A program made the translations under genes and the position numbers. Below, piece after piece: positions 1 to 6,218 of a stretch of DNA of 10,739 bases. Under the pieces are notes generated by a model that searched no databases, was not told the origin of the DNA, and saw only the letters and a program-made list of their open reading frames with translations. Positions within the stretch are counted from its first letter, which is position 1. Each line of letters opens with the position of its first letter. Source of the DNA: UBA5070 sp035604215 (lineage in GTDB: Bacteria > Fibrobacterota > Fibrobacteria > UBA5070); NCBI GenBank assembly GCA_035604215.1, contig DATNIW010000082.1, positions 1-10,739 on the forward strand, read 5' to 3'.

Positions 1-429
1 TCCGCCGTCTACGCGATGGGCCTGGTGGACGACGAGGAGTTCGAGAGGATCGTGCTGGAGGAGCTGGGCTCCCCGCACACCGCGCTGATCGCCGAAGCGG
101 TGCACTCCTGCGCGAATCTGCGCCTGGAGGAGTCCTGGCCCCGGGTCCAGGAACTGCTGGACCACGCCGACGAGGACATCCGCTTCGAGGCCACGGCCTC
201 CGTGGGCATGCTGGCCCCGTTGGATGCCGCCGACGAGATCCTGGAAGGGATCGGTCGCCGCCGACTGGATGCCCGCACCGCGGAGTCCATCCGCATCGCG
301 GCCCAGGCCCTGGAGGAACGCCGACTGGAGGAGGCCGGGGACATCGACGGATGGCGCATGGACGAAGTGCGCGACGAGATCGACCGGTTGACCGACATGA
401 ACTCGGACGATGCCCCGCCCCCGGCATAG
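1..429 (+). CDS. HEAT-repeat-like protein, C-terminal part (5' partial)
   Basis: The reading frame is open from base 1, so the gene begins upstream of the window; the ATG at 16 is internal (it is the Met of a repeat-like AVYAMG motif) and is not a convincing start. The visible 142 residues are helical and acidic, with paired-helix units such as the stretch around EAVHSCANL and the one around DEDIRFEATASVGMLA, which fit HEAT/PBS-lyase-type repeats. Such repeats usually form protein-binding scaffolds. No catalytic motif is visible and the last 30 residues look like an acidic tail. It ends in TAG and overlaps the next gene by 20 bases, so both are probably in one transcript. The specific role cannot be told from this fragment. 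Confidence 0.72.
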   Translation, partial: SAVYAMGLVDDEEFERIVLEELGSPHTALIAEAVHSCANLRLEESWPRVQELLDHADEDIRFEATASVGMLAPLDAADEILEGIGRRRLDARTAESIRIAAQALEERRLEEAGDIDGWRMDEVRDEIDRLTDMNSDDAPPPA

Positions 430-913
430 GTTGGTGCTGGTCGACGCGTCCAGGCAGATGCTGCGCGTCCTGGAAAACGGCACCGAGCGGTTCCGGTGCG
501 TGATCTCGACTTCGGAGAACGGACTGGGATGCGAGGAAGATTCCGGTCGCACCCCCTGGGGATGGCATCGGATCGCCCAGGTGATCGGCGAGGGCGAGCC
601 CTTCGGGACCCGGTTCTCCAGCCGCGAACCCACCGGGGAGATCTGGACGGGACAGGCGGTGGAAGGCGATTGGATCACCACCCGGATCCTGTGGTTGGAG
701 GGTCTGGAGCCAGGCGTCAACCGCGGCCCGGGAGTGGACACCCACGACCGCTACGTCTACATCCACGGCACCGCCCGCGAGGACGAACTGGGCAGACCCG
801 GTTCCCACGGCTGCGTGCGGGTGTCCAACGCCGATGCCGAGGAACTCGCCGACAGGATCCTCGTGCCCGGCGATCTGGTGTGGATCGGTCCCCGGCCACC
901 GGAGCCGGCGTGA
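410..913 (+). CDS. YkuD-domain L,D-transpeptidase family protein without signal peptide (ElsL-type cytoplasmic L,D-carboxypeptidase candidate)
   Basis: This 167-residue protein is essentially a single YkuD domain. The catalytic signature is complete: His119 in YIHGT, then SHGCVRVSN with His133, nucleophile Cys135 and Arg137. The conserved block TRILWLEGLEPG (91-102) and the TPWGWHRI and PTGEIW segments fit the short YkuD subfamily that includes Acinetobacter ElsL, a cytosolic L,D-carboxypeptidase of peptidoglycan recycling. The N-terminus (MPRPRHRLVLVDASRQ) goes straight into the first beta strand, with no signal peptide or membrane anchor, so a cytoplasmic location is inferred. The likely reaction is removal of the terminal D-Ala from murein tetrapeptides; periplasmic 3-3 crosslinking is less likely. 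It overlaps the HEAT gene by 20 bases and the Mur ligase by 4, suggesting translational coupling. The start at 410 lacks a clear Shine-Dalgarno; TTG 431 or GTG 434 are alternatives. Confidence 0.88.
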   Translation: MPRPRHRLVLVDASRQMLRVLENGTERFRCVISTSENGLGCEEDSGRTPWGWHRIAQVIGEGEPFGTRFSSREPTGEIWTGQAVEGDWITTRILWLEGLEPGVNRGPGVDTHDRYVYIHGTAREDELGRPGSHGCVRVSNADAEELADRILVPGDLVWIGPRPPEPA

Positions 914-2280
914 GCCGCTGGCACTTTTCGGGGATCGGCGGCTCGGGGATGAGCGCGATCGCCTTCTACCTGCTGGGGCGCGGACGGAACGTGTCCGGGT
1001 CGGACCGGCTCTTCGACCACGGCGGTGGAGGTTCCATCCGCAAGGCGCTGGAGGCCGCCGGAGCTGCCCTCTTCCCCCAGGACGGATCGGCCCTGGACGA
1101 GCGGACCACCCTGGTGGTGTCCACGGCCGTGGAGGCCGACGTTCCCGAGGTGCGCCGCGCCCGGGAGCTGGGTTGCCGCATCCTGCACCGGTCCGAGGCC
1201 CTGGCCGAACTCGCCGCGTCCCAATCCACCATCGCCATCTCCGGGACCTCGGGCAAGTCCACCGTGACCGCCATGGTCTTTTCCATCCTGCGGGAGGCGG
1301 GGATGGATCCCTCCGTGATCTCCGGCGGCGTGCTCCGGGAATTGTCCACGGCGGGCCACTGGGGCAACGCCTGGGGCGGGAGCGGAGAATGGCTGGTGAT
1401 CGAGGCCGACGAATCGGACGGGAGCCTCGTGCATTACGCGCCCCGGATCGGGGTGATGCTGAACCTGGACCGGGACCACAAGGAGCTGTCCGAACTCAAG
1501 GAGATCTTCTCCACCTTCCGCGACCGCTCGGAGACCTTCCTGGTCAACGGCGATCGAACCGATTGCCTGGAGATCGGGGGGCCCGGGGCCAAGACCTTCG
1601 GATTCTCCCGATCGCTGCTCCCGTTGCCGACGGAACTGGAACTGGGGACGGATTTCGTCTCCTTCTGCCTGGGGTCCACGGGCATCCGCGTCCCCTTCCC
1701 CGGACGCCACACCGCGGAAAACGCCCTGGCCGCCCTGGCCACGGCAACGCTCGCGGGGGCGAACCTGGACGCGGGCGCGGGCGCGCTGGCGCGTTTCGCC
1801 GGCGTGGGCCGGCGCCACGAATGGCTCGGCGAATCCCACGGCGTTCAGGTCTTCGACGACTTCGCACACAACCCCGCCAAGGTGGAAGCCGCCATGGACG
1901 CGGCCCGGTCGGTGGCGGGCGCGGGCAGGGTGCTCGCCGTCTTCCAGCCCCACGGGTTCGGTCCCCTCAAGTTCCTCTTGGAAGATTTCGCGACCTCCTT
2001 CGCCCGGGCCCTGCGCCCCGCGGACAGGCTCTGGATCAGTCCCGTCTACGACGCCGGCGGCACTGCGGACCGATCCGTGTCCAGCGCCGATCTGGCGCAG
2101 CGGATCCAAGCCCTGGGTGCCACGGTTTCCTGTCCCCCCACGCGGGCCGAGGTGGCGACCCAGGTGGCCGCACGGGCGCAGTCCGGGGACGTGGTGTATT
2201 CCATGGGTGCGCGCGATCCGGAACTCCCCGCCTTCGCACGGGGAATCCTGGAACGGATCCGGGGCGCCGAAGTCCCGTAA
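910..2280 (+). CDS. MurC/Mpl-type Mur ligase (UDP-N-acetylmuramate--peptide or L-alanine ligase)
   Basis: The 456-residue product has the three Mur ligase domains: an N-terminal Rossmann-like domain beginning HFSGIGGSGMSAIA (5-18) with VSGSD (28-32), an ATPase domain with P-loop SGTSGKST (111-118), EADESD (165-170) and NLDRDH (185-190), and a C-terminal domain with GRH (265-267), VFDDFAHNP (314-322) and FQPHGF (345-350). Overall it reads like MurC, the enzyme that adds L-Ala to UDP-MurNAc, and its length fits MurC or Mpl. Two family-typical histidines are changed: GTHGK is GTSGK, and the second His of D-(Y/F)-(G/A)-HHP is Asn. Its GTG start overlaps the stop of the YkuD gene (GTGA), so it is probably co-translated with it. 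That neighbour favours a recycling ligase like Mpl (tripeptide onto UDP-MurNAc), but the sequence alone does not decide between Mpl and a MurC. Confidence 0.87.
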   Translation: MSRWHFSGIGGSGMSAIAFYLLGRGRNVSGSDRLFDHGGGGSIRKALEAAGAALFPQDGSALDERTTLVVSTAVEADVPEVRRARELGCRILHRSEALAELAASQSTIAISGTSGKSTVTAMVFSILREAGMDPSVISGGVLRELSTAGHWGNAWGGSGEWLVIEADESDGSLVHYAPRIGVMLNLDRDHKELSELKEIFSTFRDRSETFLVNGDRTDCLEIGGPGAKTFGFSRSLLPLPTELELGTDFVSFCLGSTGIRVPFPGRHTAENALAALATATLAGANLDAGAGALARFAGVGRRHEWLGESHGVQVFDDFAHNPAKVEAAMDAARSVAGAGRVLAVFQPHGFGPLKFLLEDFATSFARALRPADRLWISPVYDAGGTADRSVSSADLAQRIQALGATVSCPPTRAEVATQVAARAQSGDVVYSMGARDPELPAFARGILERIRGAEVP

Positions 2281-2291
2281 TCCGGACGACC

Positions 2292-2356
2292 CTGGAATTC
2301 GAGCCGGACCCATTCCCCTCCCGCTGGTCGAGATTCGAGAATGCGTGTAATTCCAG
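2292..2356 (+). promoter_or_regulatory. Inverted repeat and candidate -10 box upstream of the oxidoreductase gene
   Basis: The 103-base gap after the Mur ligase carries a perfect 8-base inverted repeat, CTGGAATT at 2292-2299 and AATTCCAG at 2349-2356. The right arm overlaps TGTAAT at 2346-2351, a 5/6 match to a sigma-70 -10 box. No good -35 element is found at the right distance, so the promoter is tentative. The overlap of arm and -10 would suit a regulator binding site. Confidence 0.3.
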
Positions 2357-2370
2357 TCCTTCACCTGGAC

Positions 2371-2378
2371 GAGGGGAG
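2371..2378 (+). promoter_or_regulatory. Ribosome binding site that fixes the start of the oxidoreductase
   Basis: GAGGGGAG lies 5 bases before the ATG at 2384. It argues for that ATG and against the in-frame GTG at 2378, which sits at the end of this motif. Confidence 0.75.
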
Positions 2379-2383
2379 TGGAC

Positions 2384-3028
2384 ATGGGCAAGAAGATCGG
2401 GGTGTTGGGATCGGGCGTCGTGGCGCAGACCCTGGCCAAGGGGTTCCACGCCAAGGGCTACGAGACGCGCATCGGAAGCCGGGACGCCTCCAAGCTGGCG
2501 GCATTTTCCAAGGAGAGCGGTATCCCGGCGGGCACCTTCGCGGAGGTGGGCGCCTTCGGCGAGATCGTGGTGCTGGCCGTGAAGGGCACGGTGGCGCTGG
2601 AGGCCTTGAAACTGGTGGGCGAGAAGAGCCTGGAGGGGAAGATCGTCGTCGACACCACCAATCCCATCGCGGACGCCCCTCCCGAAAACGGGGTCTTGCG
2701 CTATTTCACCGGTCCCAACGACTCCATCCTGGAAGGGCTGCAGAAGGCGTTGCCCTCCGTCCGCTTCGTGAAGGCCTGGAACACGATCGGCAACGCGTTC
2801 TTCGTGGATCCCGTCTTCGCAGGAGGCCCACCGACCCAGTTCCTGTGCGGCAACGACACCGCCGCCAAGGCGGAGGTCGCGCGCATCGTGTCGGAATTCG
2901 GATTCGCCCCCGAGGACTTCGGCGGGGTCGAGTCCGCGCGTGCCATCGAGTCGCTGTGCATGCTGTGGTGCATTCCCGGGCTTCGCGGCGGCGGTTGGGC
3001 GCACGCGTTCAAGCTGCTACGTCCGTGA
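2384..3028 (+). CDS. NADP-binding oxidoreductase, F420-dependent NADP reductase superfamily (COG2085-like)
   Basis: The 214-residue protein is a single Rossmann-type domain. The dinucleotide loop is GVLGSGVVAQTLAKGF (residues 6-21), followed by a second strand ending in IGSRDASKL; the Ser-Arg there fits binding of the NADPH 2'-phosphate. Further family features are VVLAVKG, VVDTTNP and the FVKAWNTIGN segment. Members reduce or oxidise small substrates with NADPH, some with cofactor F420 as partner; nothing here shows F420 use and the substrate is unknown. The start is set by a strong ribosome binding site. It lies 103 bases after the Mur ligase on the same strand and may have its own promoter. 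It may be unrelated to the recycling pair. Confidence 0.85.
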   Translation: MGKKIGVLGSGVVAQTLAKGFHAKGYETRIGSRDASKLAAFSKESGIPAGTFAEVGAFGEIVVLAVKGTVALEALKLVGEKSLEGKIVVDTTNPIADAPPENGVLRYFTGPNDSILEGLQKALPSVRFVKAWNTIGNAFFVDPVFAGGPPTQFLCGNDTAAKAEVARIVSEFGFAPEDFGGVESARAIESLCMLWCIPGLRGGGWAHAFKLLRP

Positions 3029-3070
3029 TTGTCTCCCAAATTCAGACCTCGGCGTCTTGATTTTGCACCG

Positions 3071-3094
3071 GCAACCCTTGGGTTTATGGGTTGC
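3071..3094 (+). terminator. Hairpin after the oxidoreductase, possible terminator
   Basis: GCAACCC (3071-3077) and GGGTTGC (3088-3094) form a perfect 7-bp stem with a 10-base loop, 42 bases after the stop codon. Only a weak T-rich stretch (GATTTAG) follows, so intrinsic termination would be partial at best. It lies just before the promoter proposed for the next gene. Confidence 0.4.
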
Positions 3095-3118
3095 GATTTA
3101 GAATGGGTCTCATTAAAT
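3091..3118 (+). promoter_or_regulatory. Candidate sigma-70-like promoter for the secreted protein gene
   Basis: TTGCGA (3091-3096) and TTAAAT (3113-3118) are separated by 16 bases; each matches 4 of 6 consensus positions. The region is strikingly AT-rich for this DNA and sits 50 bases before the start codon at 3169. A ribosome binding site, AGGAG at 3158-3162, follows with 6-base spacing. Confidence 0.4.
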
Positions 3119-3168
3119 ATTCCTGACCAACCCCCGCATCCCGAGGGTGGAGCCAACAGGAGTTTCCG

Positions 3169-5136
3169 ATGAGACGAGCCCCAACGATCGCCGCCTTTCT
3201 CCTGCTCGCCGCAGCGAGGACTCCCTGGGCTTGGAGCACCACCAGCATCTGCGTGGACGACCTCAGCGGCCGGCCCTATCCGAAGGCCACCGTGAGCTAC
3301 GAGTACCACAATCTGGACGGTGGGCCCCGCACGATGAGCGGGCTCACGGACACCACCGGATGCCTGGTCTGGGACGGTGGCGGGTCGGGTTTCGACAGCA
3401 TCTGGAACCTGAGGTTCATCGATTCCCTGCACCTGGACACCATCCAGAAATCGGACACGATCACGAACGCGGAGGTCACCAACAAGACCATCCCGAACCA
3501 ATCCGGCGACAACTATTCCTACAAGGTGACGGACACCCTCCCGTTCTACACCTGGACGCCGTCCTCGAACGCCGCGGATTCGGGCACCTTCATCATTCCC
3601 GGCGTGCCCCAGCAGATCATCTACGACCCGCCCGGAGACGGCAGCTACGCGAGCCTCGCCAAGGGAGCGAGCTTCTCGAACTCGGTGACCACATCCTTCG
3701 GGTACGGCGCCGGGGCGAGCCTCACCGCCGGCTACTCCTTCGACGCCGGCGTCGCCAGCGCGGATGTGGAAGTCTCCGCGAGCGTGGATTACAAGCACAA
3801 CACCGACAACCAGTTCACCGCCACCGTCCAGACCAACAACAGCATGAACACGGGAACGAGCACGGATCCTTCGGCCGTGGGCCCCGGGCGCGGCGACCTG
3901 TTCGTGGTGCCCACCCTGACCATGCACTGGCATCTCTACTACTCCCACGTGCCCACGGACCCCCACGCCTACTCGGACGGCAACGTCTACAAGCTGTTCT
4001 ACGAGCCGATCGCCAACGCCCAGAACGTGCTGCGCGTCATCGACGCTTCCAACATCCCCAACACCTTCGACACCGCCACCGCCGCCCGGCTCCTGGGCGC
4101 CTCGGTGATCGACCCCAAGACCCATCGCATCCGCGACAGCCTGGTGGACCACTCCAGCGGCGCTCCCCTGACAAGCCGCCTGACTCTCCTGAATTCGCTC
4201 TCCAGCTTCACGGGCGGAGGCGGATCCTCCGAGCAGGATTCCACCGGCACCGTGACCCAGCAGACCACGGTGAGCTACAGCGTGGACATCGGGGCCTCGG
4301 CTTCGGCCAAGATCGGGATCGGGGGCGCCACCGCCGGAGCCACCCTGACCGCGAGCCTGACCATGGGCGGCCAGAGCTCCACCAACAACACCTACAGCCG
4401 CACCATCGCGATGGCGCTTTCCGACGCGAACCCATGGGACGTGCTCACCTACCGCCTCTACCGGGACAACGTGTACGGCGTCTACGCGTGGGACGTGGAC
4501 AGCACCCAGTCCTGGACCTCGTTGCCCTTCGAGGCGGGCTACTCCAGCCCCTCGGTGGCCTGGAAGATCTCCAACGACCACGACACGCTGCGCGTGGACG
4601 CGGGTCAGGACACGACGTTCCACGTGGCGGTCCAGAACCTGGATCGCAGCCAGCCGGCGCTGGACACCATGCTGATGGGCGCGAGCCTGGTCCAGAATTC
4701 CGGACTTTCGGCCTCGGTGGATCCCTCCGGGTTCAAGGTCGCGCTGGACAGCACGGGAATGGCGAACGTGACCGTGTCCAACCCCCCGATGGGCGTCTAC
4801 AAGCTCGTGCTGGCCTTGACGGGAACCGTCAACAGCGGTGCCGTCCAGGCCCTGACCGGCTACGACACCATGGTCCTGGTGGCGGGCATCCCCACCGCCC
4901 TGCATCCGATCGGGCGGCGCGAACTCCTTTCCTGCCAGGGACGCACGTTGCAGGTGGGCGCCCTGCCCGGCGTGGACTGGACGCTGCGTTCCGTGGATGC
5001 CCGGGGCCGCCTGCTCCAGGAACGCACCGGGCACGGACCCTCCCAGGTGGAACTTCCCCAAGCCGACGGGCTGGTGTTCACCCGGCTGGTCACCTCCACC
5101 GACCGCGCCGACCTGGTCACCAGCGGAGTCCGCTGA
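3169..5136 (+). CDS. Exported beta-rich protein of unknown function with C-terminal sorting-like domain
   Basis: I do not recognise this 655-residue protein as a named family. It starts with a signal peptide (MRR, hydrophobic TIAAFLLLAAA, possible cleavage between residues 16 and 24). Residues about 25-85 resemble an Ig-like or carboxypeptidase-regulatory-like beta domain (DDLSGRPYPKATVSY, then TDTTGC). Two Gly/Ser/Ala/Thr-rich segments with alternating polarity follow, near 165-226 and 358-420. They align with each other without gaps over about 50 residues, sharing a TT(S/V)(F/Y) start and a GAS in the same position. Each precedes a Trp/Tyr-rich strand region (MHWHLYYSHV; DVLTYRLYRDNVYGVYAW). 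Residues from about 578 on (DARGR, then ADGLVFTRL) resemble the C-terminal domains used for type IX-like secretion. The pattern could suit a beta-barrel or aerolysin-like pore former, but this is inference. The gene has its own ribosome binding site and probable promoter, and converges on epmA. Confidence 0.8.
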   Translation: MRRAPTIAAFLLLAAARTPWAWSTTSICVDDLSGRPYPKATVSYEYHNLDGGPRTMSGLTDTTGCLVWDGGGSGFDSIWNLRFIDSLHLDTIQKSDTITNAEVTNKTIPNQSGDNYSYKVTDTLPFYTWTPSSNAADSGTFIIPGVPQQIIYDPPGDGSYASLAKGASFSNSVTTSFGYGAGASLTAGYSFDAGVASADVEVSASVDYKHNTDNQFTATVQTNNSMNTGTSTDPSAVGPGRGDLFVVPTLTMHWHLYYSHVPTDPHAYSDGNVYKLFYEPIANAQNVLRVIDASNIPNTFDTATAARLLGASVIDPKTHRIRDSLVDHSSGAPLTSRLTLLNSLSSFTGGGGSSEQDSTGTVTQQTTVSYSVDIGASASAKIGIGGATAGATLTASLTMGGQSSTNNTYSRTIAMALSDANPWDVLTYRLYRDNVYGVYAWDVDSTQSWTSLPFEAGYSSPSVAWKISNDHDTLRVDAGQDTTFHVAVQNLDRSQPALDTMLMGASLVQNSGLSASVDPSGFKVALDSTGMANVTVSNPPMGVYKLVLALTGTVNSGAVQALTGYDTMVLVAGIPTALHPIGRRELLSCQGRTLQVGALPGVDWTLRSVDARGRLLQERTGHGPSQVELPQADGLVFTRLVTSTDRADLVTSGVR

Positions 5137-5172
5137 GGCGCAAGGCACCTCTCCCCTCCACCGCGGGGAAGA

Positions 5173-6141
5173 TCACTCCGGAAAGGCCAGGATCTCCCGG
5201 ATCGAATCCGCCCCGAGGGCCAGGGCCACCAAGCGATCCACCCCCAGGGCGACTCCGGATCCCGCAGGCAGGCCTGCCCGGAGAGCCTCCAGCAGGGCGT
5301 GGTCGATGGGCGGGGTGGGTTTTCCCAGGGCCTGGCGGGCTCGGGTCTCCGCTTGGAACCGCGACAGCTGTTCTTCGGGGTCCACCAGTTCGTCGTAGCC
5401 GTTGGACAGTTCCACGCCTTTCCAGTAGAGTTCAGCACGCAGCGCCACGGGGAGGCCATCCTCCTCCCCGAGCTTGGCCAGCGCCGCCCGCGACGGGGGA
5501 TACCCCCACAGGAAGACGGGTTGGGGATCGCCAAGACCGGGCTCCACGCGACTCACCATCAACAAGTCCAACCAGCCGTCCCGGTCGTCCTGGGCGATGG
5601 CGGGAAGGACCGGCGAGAACTCCTCCGCGGCCTGCCGGATCTTGTCCACGGGGTCGCGGAACGGATCCACGCCGGCGCGTTCCAGGAACGCCTCGCGGTA
5701 GCTGACCCATCGCGCGGAGGGAAAGGCCGGGGCCACGGCCCTTGCGAGGTCTTCCACCTCCCCGCAGAGTTCGCGCAACCCCCAACCCGGCCGGTACCAT
5801 TCCAGCAGGGTGAACTCGGGGTTGTGCTGCCGTCCCGATCCCTCGTCCCGAAACGCCTTCCCCATCTGCCAGATGGGTCCGGACCCGGCGGCCAGAAGGC
5901 GCTTCATGTGGAATTCCGGCGAGGTGGACAACCACAGCGGCTCGCGGCGAAGCGCCGAACGCACCTGGAAGGAATCGATCCACTGGTCCACGGCCCCGGT
6001 GGGGGAAAGCAAGGGCGTTTCCACTTCCAGCACGCCTCGCTGGTGGAAGAATTCCCGGATGGCGCGCAGTCTCCCGGCACGGAACCTCAAGGCCTCCAGG
6101 CTCGCCGCGGGCTTCCAGTCCCCCGATGCGTTCGTTTCCAC
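5173..6141 (-). CDS. epmA: EF-P--(R)-beta-lysine ligase EpmA (GenX/PoxA)
   Basis: EpmA is a class II lysyl-tRNA synthetase paralogue without the anticodon-binding domain. It activates (R)-beta-lysine with ATP and joins it to a conserved lysine of elongation factor P, which helps ribosomes through polyproline stretches. The 322-residue product matches the usual length (about 325). Motif 2 is clear, with AFRDEGSGRQHNPEFTLLEW (96-115), as is the lysine-site region ELYWKGVELSNGYDEL. Motif 3 (ALGVDRLVALALGADSIREI) lies at the C-terminus. The start is taken as GTG at 6141 because the homologous region begins there (RLRAIREFFHQRGVLEVETP follows) and GGGGGAGGAG precedes it; the frame stays open to 6600, but that extension is Arg/Pro-rich shadow sequence over epmB. 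It is divergent from epmB, its pathway partner. Confidence 0.95.
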   Translation of the reverse strand: METNASGDWKPAASLEALRFRAGRLRAIREFFHQRGVLEVETPLLSPTGAVDQWIDSFQVRSALRREPLWLSTSPEFHMKRLLAAGSGPIWQMGKAFRDEGSGRQHNPEFTLLEWYRPGWGLRELCGEVEDLARAVAPAFPSARWVSYREAFLERAGVDPFRDPVDKIRQAAEEFSPVLPAIAQDDRDGWLDLLMVSRVEPGLGDPQPVFLWGYPPSRAALAKLGEEDGLPVALRAELYWKGVELSNGYDELVDPEEQLSRFQAETRARQALGKPTPPIDHALLEALRAGLPAGSGVALGVDRLVALALGADSIREILAFPE

Positions 6142-6218
6142 GGCTCCTCCCCCGGTGTACCACACAAGGACGCCCAATCTACGCTTCGCGCGGTGTCCAG
6201 TATCTTTCCCGATCCCCA
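6142..6218. promoter_or_regulatory. Divergent epmA/epmB intergenic region
   Basis: These 77 bases must hold the start signals of both genes if they have separate promoters. On the - strand a GGGGGAGGAG ribosome binding site precedes the epmA GTG. On the + strand, TATCTT at 6201-6206 (4/6 match to a -10 box) lies 12 bases before the epmB ATG. No Shine-Dalgarno is visible for epmB, so its leader may be very short. The -35 elements are not clear. Confidence 0.4.

Noticed and set aside
757..2454. Long open frame (565 codons) on the - strand across the Mur ligase
   Set aside because: It is antisense to a gene with clear catalytic motifs and its translation is Gly/Arg/His/Pro-rich low-complexity sequence, as expected of a shadow frame in GC-rich DNA.
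2701..5148. 815-codon open frame on the - strand across the secreted protein gene
   Set aside because: Composition is shadow-like (Gly, Val, His, Arg runs), it spans two real genes and an intergenic region with promoter-like elements, and shows no domain pattern. The + strand frame has a signal peptide and a ribosome binding site.
5152..5169. TCCCC/GGGGA hairpin between the convergent secreted protein gene and epmA
   Set aside because: A 5-bp stem without a T-run is expected by chance in this GC-rich DNA, so I do not call a terminator.
3147..5705. 852-codon + strand open frame spanning the secreted protein gene and part of epmA
   Set aside because: It is Arg/Pro/His/Gly-rich, crosses the convergent gene boundary, and has no recognisable motif.
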